Shown in pieces: positions 21,842 to 31,390 of a stretch of 64,000 nucleotides of DNA. The notes under the pieces are model-generated. The model was not told where the DNA came from. It was given only the letters and a program-made list of their open reading frames with translations, and searched no databases. Each line of letters starts with the position of its first letter. Positions within the stretch are counted from its first letter, which is position 1. The stretch spans positions 24,727,056-24,791,055 of the forward strand of contig JAVTVX010000010.1 in the NCBI GenBank assembly GCA_033439265.1. Reading direction: 5' to 3'. Origin of the DNA: Dillenia suffruticosa. Lineage: Eukaryota; Streptophyta; Magnoliopsida; Dilleniales; Dilleniaceae. The translations under genes were made by a program, and so were the position numbers.

Positions 21842-23284
21842 ATGGAGGGCAAAAATCACTTTGCCCCCAAAGCTTGTAAACCGACATCTCCCCCGAACCT
21901 TAATCCTCTCCTTTCTCGTTTAATTTCTCTGAACAGATTACCTAAGACCTTCTCTAACCGAATTAGCCTCTCTAATCCTCGCAGCACTTGTCTCTGTCTT
22001 GTAATTTTCTCTCTCCTTCTCATCCTTTATATTAGGGTCTCTCTCCTCCTCTCACTCTATAATCGAAGACAAGATTTTGCAGTGTTGGTGTCTGACCGGT
22101 GTAGTTCCGGCAGAGTCTACGTCTATGACCTTCCAGAGGTGTTCAACAAAAAGCTCATAGAGAAATGTGAGGAGATATTTCCTTGGAAGTCATTATGTGA
22201 TGCGGTTTCGAACAACGGGCTAGGCCGGCCCGCAACCGGCCTGGATGGAGTCGTGCCGGAAAATTTGAAACCGGCGTGGTACTGGACGGAGCAGTATTCG
22301 GGCGAGCTTATCTTCCACAACCGCATCATGAACCATCCGTGCCGAACTCTTGAGCCCGAATCTGCATCGGCATTTTATATACCGTTCTATGCACGGTTCG
22401 CCGTGGAGAAGTATTTGTGGCCCAATTCTAGTATTGCCGATGGAGATCGTGTATGTGAATTGATGTTGAGGTGGGTTCAGGATCAGCCGCATTGGAAGAG
22501 ATCCAACGGCTGGGATCATTTCATCATGATTGGTCGGATGACGTGGGATTTTCGACGGATCAGAGACGACGGATGGGGATCACGGTTTCTCCTCATGCCG
22601 GCAATGGAGAATGTTACACGGCTCGTGGTTGAGCGACACCCGCTTGACCAATTTGACATCGGTGTCCCCTACCCTACTGGATTTCACCCCAGGTCCGATA
22701 ATGATGTGATACAGTGGCAGGATTACGTGCAATCGAGTACACGAAAGAATTTGTTCTGCTTTGTGGGAGCGACACGTAGCAAGTTCAAGAATGATTTTAG
22801 AAGGATGTTGTTTAATCACTGCAAGAATGAATCTGAGGTGTGCAAGCTAGTGGATTGTGCAGGGAGTTGGTGCATTCACGGTGCGTCGAAGATTCTGGAA
22901 ACATTTTTGGAGTCGGATTTCTGTTTGCAACCAAGAGGGGACAGTCACACACGTCGGTCGGTTTTTGACTGCATGTTGGCCGGTTCGATACCGGTTCTAT
23001 TTTGGAAGAGGACTGCTTATGACCAATACCAGTGGTTCTTGCCGGCTGAACCGGCGAGTTATTCGGTTTATATCGATCATAACCTTGTGAAAAATGGGAC
23101 TTCCATAAGAGGAGTGCTGGAGAGGTTTAGCAAGGAAGAGATCAAGAAAATGAGAGAGAATGTGATTAAGCAAATACCGACGCTTGTGTATGCAGCGAGA
23201 AGTGAAGGGCTTGAGTATATTAGGGACGCAGTGGATGTTGCAGTTGATGGGGTACTTGAAAGGTTCAGAGGTAGCTCCGCATGA
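21842..23284 (+). CDS. MUR3-like GT47 glycosyltransferase, array copy 4 (diverged)
   Basis: Single-exon gene for a 480-residue GT47 protein, more distant from copies 1-3. The N-terminal tail is longer (about 46 residues) before the anchor at about residues 48-68 (CLCLVIFSLLLILYIRVSLL). The catalytic domain shows SSGRVYVYDLPEVFN, CRTLEPESASAFYIPFYARF, DHFIMIGRMTWDFRRIRDD, VGVPYPTGFHPRSDNDV or its close variant, and FCFVGATR, with A in place of the G seen in FCFVGGTR. The motif GDSHTRRSVFDCM keeps the canonical aspartate (367), unlike copies 2 and 3. The start is the first in-frame ATG; the frame runs upstream to a stop without another ATG. Pseudogene 5 at 27049 resembles this copy most (shared RSTCL, WDFRR and STRK features). 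The specific sugar transferred is unknown. Confidence 0.92.
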   Translation: MEGKNHFAPKACKPTSPPNLNPLLSRLISLNRLPKTFSNRISLSNPRSTCLCLVIFSLLLILYIRVSLLLSLYNRRQDFAVLVSDRCSSGRVYVYDLPEVFNKKLIEKCEEIFPWKSLCDAVSNNGLGRPATGLDGVVPENLKPAWYWTEQYSGELIFHNRIMNHPCRTLEPESASAFYIPFYARFAVEKYLWPNSSIADGDRVCELMLRWVQDQPHWKRSNGWDHFIMIGRMTWDFRRIRDDGWGSRFLLMPAMENVTRLVVERHPLDQFDIGVPYPTGFHPRSDNDVIQWQDYVQSSTRKNLFCFVGATRSKFKNDFRRMLFNHCKNESEVCKLVDCAGSWCIHGASKILETFLESDFCLQPRGDSHTRRSVFDCMLAGSIPVLFWKRTAYDQYQWFLPAEPASYSVYIDHNLVKNGTSIRGVLERFSKEEIKKMRENVIKQIPTLVYAARSEGLEYIRDAVDVAVDGVLERFRGSSA

Positions 23285-23724
23285 GATTGGTTGGAGGTAT
23301 AACCAATTTTGTTTTTACTAAGCTAAAGTGGAGAAATTTTTGATAGATCTGGTTGCGAATTTTACATTTACACCTAATATTTTTCTTGTAGTTACACATG
23401 GGCATGAACACTACAAATTGCATAAGTCACATGTATTAAATTTTCTTCATTCGGTCGGTTTTTTTATTATGTAATATATATATATATATATATTATTTGG
23501 TTTGGAATTAAATGAAAAGTAAATTTAGTTTAATTTATTTTTAATTAATTTTATTTTGAAATGACTTCTTTTTTATTTAATGTCTAAGAAGAAAATATCA
23601 AATTTAATTAAGTTTTATTGTTTCAAACAATTAAATAAATTCGGATTTTTAATTCTAAAATTATTGTCCAATAACATTTATATAAAAAGGGCTTCTAACT
23701 ACATTTTAAGTAAACTATAGACAT

Positions 23725-23850
23725 TTTCCCCTATGTTATGATTAATTATACTTGTTTCCAAATTTTCTCAATCAACATGTCAAGTTTCAACTTTGCCCAA
23801 TTAAGAACCGACTGATCTTTCCCTAAGAAAAGGTACATAAAAATTGTATC
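23725..23850. repeat. Duplicated promoter-side flank of copy 4
   Basis: Homologous to 21096-21225: shared words include cattttcccct, tatgattaattata, tttctcaa and gtcaagtttcaact. It lies downstream of copy 4, so it is the upstream flank of a further array member that is no longer present next to it. Confidence 0.7.
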
Positions 23851-24619
23851 AAATTTAATTCTAAAACTTTTTTTTTTTTTTTTTTATAAATTTATTTAGT
23901 TTTAAGGGTTTTATGTAGCACCAACCAACCCAACGGTAGATGCAACTTCAAAATAAAACGTTTAAAATTTATAACAGTGTAGACTTGTAGTTTGTAGCAC
24001 ATCTTTGCTCTTTGTCCTCAATCCATCATCTATTCATTCATATTTCCTTTCCGATCTCTCTCTTTCTCTCTATTTTTTTCTTTTTGATTTACAAGAAATT
24101 TGAATCCCCAATCACGAAGTTAGGGTAGAATTTATGACTACTAAAAACTCTTTCTCTCTCTCTCAACACACAAAACACGAAAGTATTTCAATGAGAAGAG
24201 AAAATGAATACCACCCAAGCCAATTCTATTGAAATTCTAACATGGCAAATTTGATTCTACAAATCTTGGTTTATTCGTTTTTTTTTTTTTTTTTACAAGG
24301 ATTTGAACCCGAAAGTATCAAATTTGGGGAGAGACCCTTGGGACGGTTTATACTTTTTTGTTTTTTTGTTAAATGATGACCGGTTATCATAACATTTGAT
24401 GACAAGAAATGGATCAATATTTAGTTAGTTTAGTGATTGAATATAATATCTCTTAAGTAGGATTTTTTATTCAAATTTTATATATATGAAAAATAAGTAT
24501 AAAAAGAATTTTATTTTTTAAAAATTTTAGTTTGATTCAAATTAGGTTTAATTTTATACAACTAAAAATATGGATATGACATGGACCGACTCTCAAGTTA
24601 GGCGTGAATACGAAAGACG

Positions 24620-24740
24620 GAACCACAGCTCGGTCATCAAAGTGGCTATGAGGAAGGTATCTTAACGTGCCTAATCGCATGTGCCACGGTTCGAGCCCGT
24701 TATCCAAAAAAATTGAGAAAAAAATTGCACCTTTTTTTTT
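24620..24740 (+). mobile_element. SINE-like tRNA-derived fragment
   Basis: Contains ggttcgagccc (24688-24698), which fits a pol III B box except for one position, preceded about 60 bp upstream by an A-box-like region (tcatcaaagtggc) and followed by A-rich sequence. No target-site duplication was identified. Confidence 0.4.
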
Positions 24741-25154
24741 TTTTTTTTGGTTAAGAGATTTGAATGCAGATTATAGAATTGAGCAAGTGGAACGGTGATC
24801 GTTAAACTAACCTCCTGGGACAAATTGCACCTTAAGGTGTTGCAACTTAAGGTCTGAGTTTTGCCCAACATAGGGCAAGCCCAACGTTGATGGTCATTGA
24901 AGGTTGTTGGGTTGGGCCTGTACCTGATTATATTTGGGTCGTTAATTTGGGCAATTAACTCTTTTTCTTTTTTTTTTTTTAAATCATATTTTAATTAATT
25001 TAATTAATTTATCACTCCATTCCGCTAGATTAGCGCTAGATTAGTGCAGCTGCCTAATGTGCCAGAACCGAAACTCACCTAATGGAACAAAAGCTTGGTG
25101 CCATACTATCAAATTTATTTTTTTGACCTTTTTTGGCTTGATGCGGTATGTTTA

Positions 25155-25460
25155 ATAGAAATCGTTCAACCATTGGTCATCAGAAATGCTAAAGAACGAA
25201 AGATGAAATCGGTGTTCATTGCCGAAAAAAATACCAACGACGAGGACCTTTGTTGTTAACTAATTGGATGCCAAGTTATCCAATGAAATTGTCCGAGACG
25301 ATCACTTGTTCTGACATACAATAACAAGGTCAAGGTCACATGATCTTGATTAGCTATAGATGGCCCCAAAAATAATTAAAGTGTTCTTTGTCTCTGATTG
25401 ATATAATTATTGCTCCTTGTAACACACATGTCACCTGTAAACAACTGGATCAAAAACTCC
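25155..25460. repeat. Duplicated upstream flank of pseudogene 5 (first copy)
   Basis: Homologous with gaps to 26532-26850, just upstream of pseudogene 5. Shared words include ttggtcatc, gatgagcattg or its variant, cttgattagct and aacaact. No GT47 sequence follows this first copy, so it marks another lost or deleted member. Confidence 0.7.
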
Positions 25461-27048
25461 GAAAAGAAAAAAAATTTGGGTGAAATGATGAGATTGAAGA
25501 GAGAAGAGAGAAGAAACAAGCTTTTTCTTGGGGTAATTGTTGGTACTATGAGTTGAACATTGGACTTTACGATTAGCCCAAGGGCTAGTCTGTATCTCTG
25601 CGGACTAACAGGACGATCCCCCCCGGGGGGGGGGGGGGGAGATAGCCCACAGAAACAAGTTAAATCATTTTGCATGTGAGAGTTGATAGAGATCCGTTTC
25701 AGGGACACTATTATTTACTTGCAAATTGTCCTCTTTTAGAGAGGCAACGCTTACTCTTGTATCCATATATGTCTCGAGAAGCTATAAAGAGCTTCGGATT
25801 TTATAATGGAGGTCACAAGATCAGTATAATACTGGGTATGGAAAAGAAGTGCCTATTTGCTTTCAGCATGCTTCTCCTTCTCTTGGCTTCTGATTCCCAT
25901 ACAATAAAATGGTTATTTTTTCTTTATGCAAAAGCTCGGCTGTCAATTGTCAAATTAAATCAAACAAATTCTTTTTCTTATATAGCCTTTTATCATCAAA
26001 ATTGTTCAGCAACCACAAGATTGTTTGGAAAACTTTATGACAAATAATTATCACAATATAATTGGTAAACAATCAATCGACGTAGAGGATTCTAACTAGG
26101 AGAGTATTAATTTTAGAAACCATAAGTCCAAAATTCATATCAAACTTATGTGTACATATGATTCTCAATATTAGATTCTATTAATATACGTGCCTCCTTT
26201 GTTTGCATTCTTTTGATTTTACAGTAAGTATGTTAATTATTGTGATTAAATGTTTGATGTGTCAAGTCAAATTTCTCTCTTAATATAAGATTTTGATTTT
26301 GAATCTCTCTTTTCCATTTTAGAATAATTCTCTTATTTATAACCAAAAAAAAAAAAAAAAAAGACTCTACAAATAGTTGAATCTGCAGTTTCCATTTCGA
26401 TTGATAAACAAGAGATTCGATGGTGAGGGGTACGGACATCATCTATCATAACTTCAATTACGATGTTTTTTTCTTTATGATGGAATATGTTAAGTAGTAT
26501 ATTAAGTGTGAATACTTACTGCCATGACCTTAGAAATTGTTCAATCGTCCATTTTGGTCATCGGAAAACGCTTGGCAATGTAAGTTTGAAATCGATGAGC
26601 ATTGACAAGGGTAAATAATTGGATTTTAAGTGACGATTTACTTTGTACTTCTTTATTTATCCTATAAATTGTCTGTAACCACCTTTTACGATCAATAATA
26701 ACGAGGCCAACCCTGTGACCACATGAACTTGATTAGCTAGCCCCATAGATAATTGATGTGTACTCTGTCCCCGATTAATAGCATTGGCTCCTCCATTACT
26801 TATTGTAAGACGTGACCTTTTGAACAACTAGCCCAAAAAACTGATCTACTACTTTCTTCCCCGTCTTAAGGAAAAAGAAAAGGAAAAACAATCCGTTTTT
26901 AAATGTATTTCACATGCATGTTCTTTAACAATTTTGCTGCAGCTTGTTCTGCTTATACTAATCCATTTCGTCTTTATTTTCACAGCTCAACAGAACACAC
27001 TCAATGGTGGGTCCTGTTGTGTGAGTGAAGACGCGATCAAAACATCCA

Positions 27049-28138
27049 ATGGAGCGTAAATCTTTGGTTCTAGTCCTTCTTTCGAGCTTAATGTCAGTCG
27101 ACAAATTACGCAAAACTCTTGACCCCACTTCGAAAATTTTTCTTCATCTCCGAAGCACTTGCCTCTATATCACAGTGTTCGTTCTTCAGCTCTTTCTCTT
27201 TCTAGCTCTCTCTTCCCTCCTTTCCGCCTCTCACCGCAGTGATGGACGCTTCCCTATCTTCCTCTTCGATGGTCATAATGACAAATGTAGTTTCGGAAAA
27301 GTCTACGTCTATAACCTCCCCAAAATGTTCAACAAAAAGCTCTTAGAGGATTGCGATCATATAACTCCTTGGGGCAACATTACATGCGACACGCTTTTGA
27401 ATGGCGGGCTGGGCCCGGCTGCAACCTGGCTGGACAGGGTTCTGCCGGAGAACTTGACTCGGGCATGGTATGAGACGGACCAGTTCAGTAGTGAGATTAT
27501 ATTCCACTACCGAGTCATGAACTACTGGTGCCGAACACATGAGCCCGAGTTGGCCTCAGTATACCATTTTATGCCTGGTTTGCTGTGGAGAAGTATTTCT
27601 GGACCAATTTTCCGGCGCATGATCGTGACCGTTACTGCGAGATGGTGTTAAGGTGGGTCCAGAATCAGACATATCGGAGAAGATACAACGGTAGGGATCA
27701 GTTCATGATGATTGGTCGGTTCACGTGGGATTTTCGACGGCGGAGAGATGACGAATGGGGTCACGCTTTCTCCACATGCCCGCTATGAAGAACGCCACGC
27801 CTCTTGAATGAACGAAACCCATGGAACCAGCTTGATGTTGGTGTACCCTACCTTATCGGATTCCATCCCACATCTGACTCGGATGTTGCGCGGTGGCAGG
27901 ATTGTGTGCGCTCGAGTACACGTAAAAGTCTATTTTGTTTCGCAGGTGGGACACGTGGCAATCTGAGAAACGATTTCAGAGGGGATTTGATGAGACACTG
28001 TGAGAACGAGTCGGACGCTCGCGGCTGGTAGACTGCGATGGGAATAAATGCAGCAATGGCGCGTCGAAGATTTTAGAAACATTTTTAGAGTCTGATTTCT
28101 GTTTGCAGCCGCGTGGGGATACCTACACACGCCGGTTT
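27049..28138 (+). pseudogene. MUR3-like GT47 pseudogene 5 (frameshifted, 3'-truncated)
   Basis: It starts with an ATG (MERKSLVLVL...) and keeps the membrane anchor, CSFGKVYVYNLPKMFNKKLL and the region up to EPELAS. It is then broken by small deletions relative to copy 4: about 7 nt near 27558, 1 nt near 27759, 2 nt near 27799 and 1 nt near 28016. The pieces read in three frames: WRSISG-type shadow versus FAVEKYFWTNF, then FTWDFRRRRDDEWG, then VGVPYLIGFHPTSDSDV, FCFAGGTRGN and CLQPRGD. Homology stops at about 28138 within the TRRS motif, so the last quarter of the protein is missing. It is closest to copy 4. No joined protein is expected. Confidence 0.93.
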
Positions 28139-28428
28139 TGAAGCCAACCAGTACTATGTAAGTTAAACATTAGAGCTAAAATAAGGAGATGCAGAGATCA
28201 ATTAGATTAGATGCGATTATGTATGTTAATTTTGTTAATCGAATCCTTATAAATATCAACTACCTCTGCTTTTTGTACCTTTTGATTGCTCCTTTTCTAA
28301 TTTTATGCTGGCTCCTGGTGGATGACATGACTTATTTCATGATCGTTTTACTCGACATCGCATCTGGTTATGATACTTTTTTAACGTATCATAAAATAAA
28401 CTTTAAAATACAAAAAATGTGATCATAG

Positions 28429-29939
28429 TTAATATTTAGAGTAAATTACTTGTCTAGTTTTTTAAGTTCGCTTGATTTTGATAAATTAGTTCTTATAGTT
28501 AAAAATATTATCTTATGATATTCAAATTTCTAAATATGTAATGAGTTTGTTTCTATCAATGATGACGATAGTGTGATTGTTAACTACTGATGTGGACTGA
28601 AATGGCAGTTTACATGTCATACGAATGCTAACTTATTATTGTCATGTCAGCATTTGAAAATATCTTATATTATCACGTCAGTACCATCACACACTACATC
28701 ACCACGTCAGTATTAGTGTTAACGTGATAATGCCACATCATCACTAAATTAATAAAATTTAATTTTTAAAAAATTAATAAAAATTAATAAAAAATTAAAA
28801 AATTATTTATAAAAAATTAAATTTTAACTCTATTAAATTAAAAAATTCATCTTCTCTCTTCTCCCCTCCCCTTTCTCTCTCATCTTCCAATTCCAAACCC
28901 ATCCTTCTTCACATTCGCTCTCTCTCTCTCTCTCTCTCTAACTCCTTCAAAAGTCCTCTCCCAATTTTCGAAAGTGCGCAGGAGTCATTTTCTTCAAATG
29001 TGTCCCCCAAATTCGATTTTTCTTCACTTTTTAATCGGCTCTTGACTCGAAACTCGAATTTGAACAAATGGGGTCTGAAATTGATTTGGGTTTTTCAAAT
29101 TTTTCGTTGTTGGAATGTTGTTCCTCTGTTTTTGGTTCCTCTTCTGAAGAGCCCCAAAATCTATTTGCTAACGACGAAGATCTGTCAGGAGCAGATCGAT
29201 TTCTTGTCAACAGTAATGCGCTTTTGGGTGGTGACGGAGCAAAAACCCTTACATTTTCCGATTGAATTTCTTCAATTTCTTCTTCTTCTTCTGTTTCTTG
29301 GGTTTCTAGGGTTTGCTCTTGATCTCTCGAATTTGATTTAATTTTGGACAAATCTTCAGATCTTCCACAACTACCAACATGAAAAAACAGAGCCCATTTC
29401 CTCAAATTCCAAAAAAATGATTTGGGTTTAGTTTTCTGGGATCTGCAGAACAGAGTAATTTAATAGAGTTAAAATTTGCAGGAGATTGAGGAGAGAGAGA
29501 GAGAGGATGGGTTTGGAATTGGGAGAGGAGAGAGAAAGGGGAGGGGAGAAGAGAGATGATGAATTTTTTAATTTAATTGAGTTAAAATTTAATTTTGTAT
29601 AAATAATCTTTTAATTTTTTATTAATTTTTTAAAAAATTAAATTTTATTAATTTAATGATGATGTGGCACGATGATACTGGTGTGTCACGTGACATGTCA
29701 GTGACATATCAGTGACACATCAGTAAAATTACTGATACGGCAATGATAAGTCAGTATTCGTATTGTCATGTCATTCTACGTATTAACGATCATACTGTCA
29801 TCATCATTGATTAAAAGACCAATTCATTACATTTTTTAAAGTTTAAATATCATAAAATAACATTTGTAACTATAAGAATTTATTTATGAAAACCGAGCAA
29901 ACTCTAAGGAACGAACAAATAATTTACCCTTAAAATTTA
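28429..29939. mobile_element. Mutator-like element with long terminal inverted repeats (Pack-MULE type)
   Basis: The element runs 28439-29929. Its ends, gagtaaattac and the reverse complement gggtaaattat, begin inverted repeats of roughly 450-500 bp that match with substitutions and small gaps. Examples of paired words are ttcttatagtta, atgatatt, tcaatgatga and the AT-rich block aattaataaaatttaa near 28750 and 29650. The flanks carry a 10-bp near-identical duplication, TTAATATTTA (28429-28438) and TTAAAATTTA (29930-29939), within the 9-11 bp typical of Mutator-like elements. There is no transposase, so it is non-autonomous. The unique centre (about 28980-29450) is coding-like and is described separately. 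It sits between two GT47 pseudogenes. Confidence 0.85.
29031..29405 (-). pseudogene. Host gene fragment captured in the MULE
   Basis: On the minus strand the centre of the element has a 124-codon open frame. It contains an acidic run (Q-E-T-E-E-E-E-E-I-E-E-I) followed by VRVFAPSPPKSALLLTRNRS and a serine/arginine-rich stretch ending in SSLANRFWGSS. I recognise the PPK-ALLLTR-RSAP-RSSSLA-RFW pattern from plant proteins of unknown function, where it is a conserved core. That recognition is from memory and untested. The frame has no obvious promoter of its own beyond the inverted repeats, and the other strand also has a 65-codon ATG frame (29068-29265), so I treat the fragment as a transduplicated piece, not a gene. 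Confidence 0.5.
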
Positions 29940-30595
29940 TGTACATCATACCAGCGTACGATGAACCAATGGAACTTTAAATACAAAAAATACTTTTGTC
30001 TTTTTCCGTGGTTAGGTATGGTAGAATGATATGAAGTGCAGCAAAATATTTACACACTAATTTATACAGAGAATTTGCCAAATTTCTCTTTCGACTTGGC
30101 AGGATGACGCCGAAAGTGGGTCCCCAGCAATAATATTATTCTTTGGCATCAAGATGAATGCCATTGTTGAAGGTCAAAAATGGCGGTGGCTGGTGCCCGC
30201 CATCGGGTTTTAGGACCACTCCTTAACATTGCCTTGCCATTTACATGCCAACCACGTAAAAAGCTATCGAATAAAGCCATGATTGTGATTGTGATAGGTC
30301 TAACAACTCTCTATGAAAAGTGGTTCCACATCTTGTAATACTCAAAAAAAAAAAAAAATAAAATAAAATAAAATAAAATAAAATAAAATAAAATAAAATT
30401 TCAAATATTCTCACATTTCATAATTTATATTTTAACAATTTGATGCACATTTTCATATTTGACAAACATGTAAATAATTTTTGAAAAGAAAAGAATAAAA
30501 ATTATATTCCTAAAAAACATGTAATCGTGTATATGGATTAACTAAATTAAAAATCAAATAAATTATATTCCTTACAAGCCCGAATGCAGCTTCTG
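29940..30595. other. Intergenic between MULE and inverted pseudogene 6
   Basis: AT-rich DNA with no gene. It holds a (TAAAA)n microsatellite at 30358-30400. Confidence 0.6.
30358..30400. repeat. (TAAAA)n microsatellite
   Basis: About eight 5-bp TAAAA units following a run of A. Confidence 0.95.
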
Positions 30596-31390
30596 CTAAT
30601 CTTGAACCCGTCCCTGTTTGTACCTCAGCTCCTTTATCGTCCTCATAACCTCCTCAATTGTGACATCAAAAGCATCTTTCATGGTACCCAAGCCTTCATT
30701 AGGCTTTGCATATACAAGCTTAGGTATGTACTCAACCGCTTTCTCTCTCATCCTTACTGTATCTGCCTTCCTGTAACTTTCAAGAACTTGTTTTATAGAC
30801 GTGCCGTTTCTTATAGCCTTAATTTTGTCAATGAAGACCGAGTAACTAGCCGGGTCGGGTGGCAAATGTCACAAGTACTGATCATAAGCCGTCCGGGTCC
30901 AGAAGAAAACCGGAATTGAACCGGCCACCATGCAATCAAAAACAGACCGGCGAGTCAAACTATCTCCTCTCGGCGGCAAACAGAAGTCTGAGCGAAGAAA
31001 CGTGTTGAGTATCGTAGACGTGCCATTCGTGCATCGGTTTCCGGCACAATCAACGACTCGGCAAGAGTCCGACTCATTTTTGCTTAGACTGATTAAAAGA
31101 CCTCTAAAATCGTTCTTTAACTTATCGCGTGTGCCCCCCACGAAGCAAAAGAACGTGGTCCTTTTGTGCGACCTTACATGGTCTTGCTATTGGACCACGT
31201 CAGAAACTGATCGAGGATGAAATCCAGTAAAGGTACACCGACTTCTGATGCATCCCATGGATTTCTCTCTCCTCGTAGGCGCATCACGTTTTTCATCTCG
31301 GGCATTAGAAAAAAACTGGATCCCCAGTCCTCATCTCCTGACCGCCGATAATCCCACGTCACCCGGCCGATCATCATAAAATGATCTAAA
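30596..31390 (-). pseudogene. MUR3-like GT47 pseudogene 6 (inverted, 5'-truncated)
   Basis: Read on the minus strand, homology begins abruptly at D-H-F-M-M-I-G-R (31390) and runs to the normal C-terminus (30596). The signal anchor and roughly the first 220 residues are missing. Lesions are a deletion of about 4 nt in the VPYPTGF motif near 31225, a TGG-to-TAG stop in the Q-W-Q motif soon after, and a second stop where YDQYEWHLP should continue (30868). The frame otherwise keeps FFCFVGGTRDK, GDSLTRRSVFDCM, AGSIPVFFW and LPPDPASYSVFI. It most resembles copy 1 (GNRCTNGTSTILNTFL), not its neighbour pseudogene 5. It is the only array member on the minus strand. Confidence 0.93.

Larger units (their letters stand above)
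23285..27048. other. Intergenic between GT47 copy 4 and pseudogene 5
   Basis: About 3.8 kb without an intact gene. It holds duplicated flank footprints (23725-23850 and 25155-25460), SINE-like pieces near 24280-24350 and 24620-24830, poly(T) runs, and a C7G15 homopolymer pair at 25618-25639. A 125-codon open frame at 25670 shows no family resemblance. Confidence 0.55.

Noticed and set aside
25670..26047. 125-codon + strand frame between copy 4 and pseudogene 5
   Set aside because: No recognisable domain, and the composition is like the surrounding AT-rich intergenic DNA.
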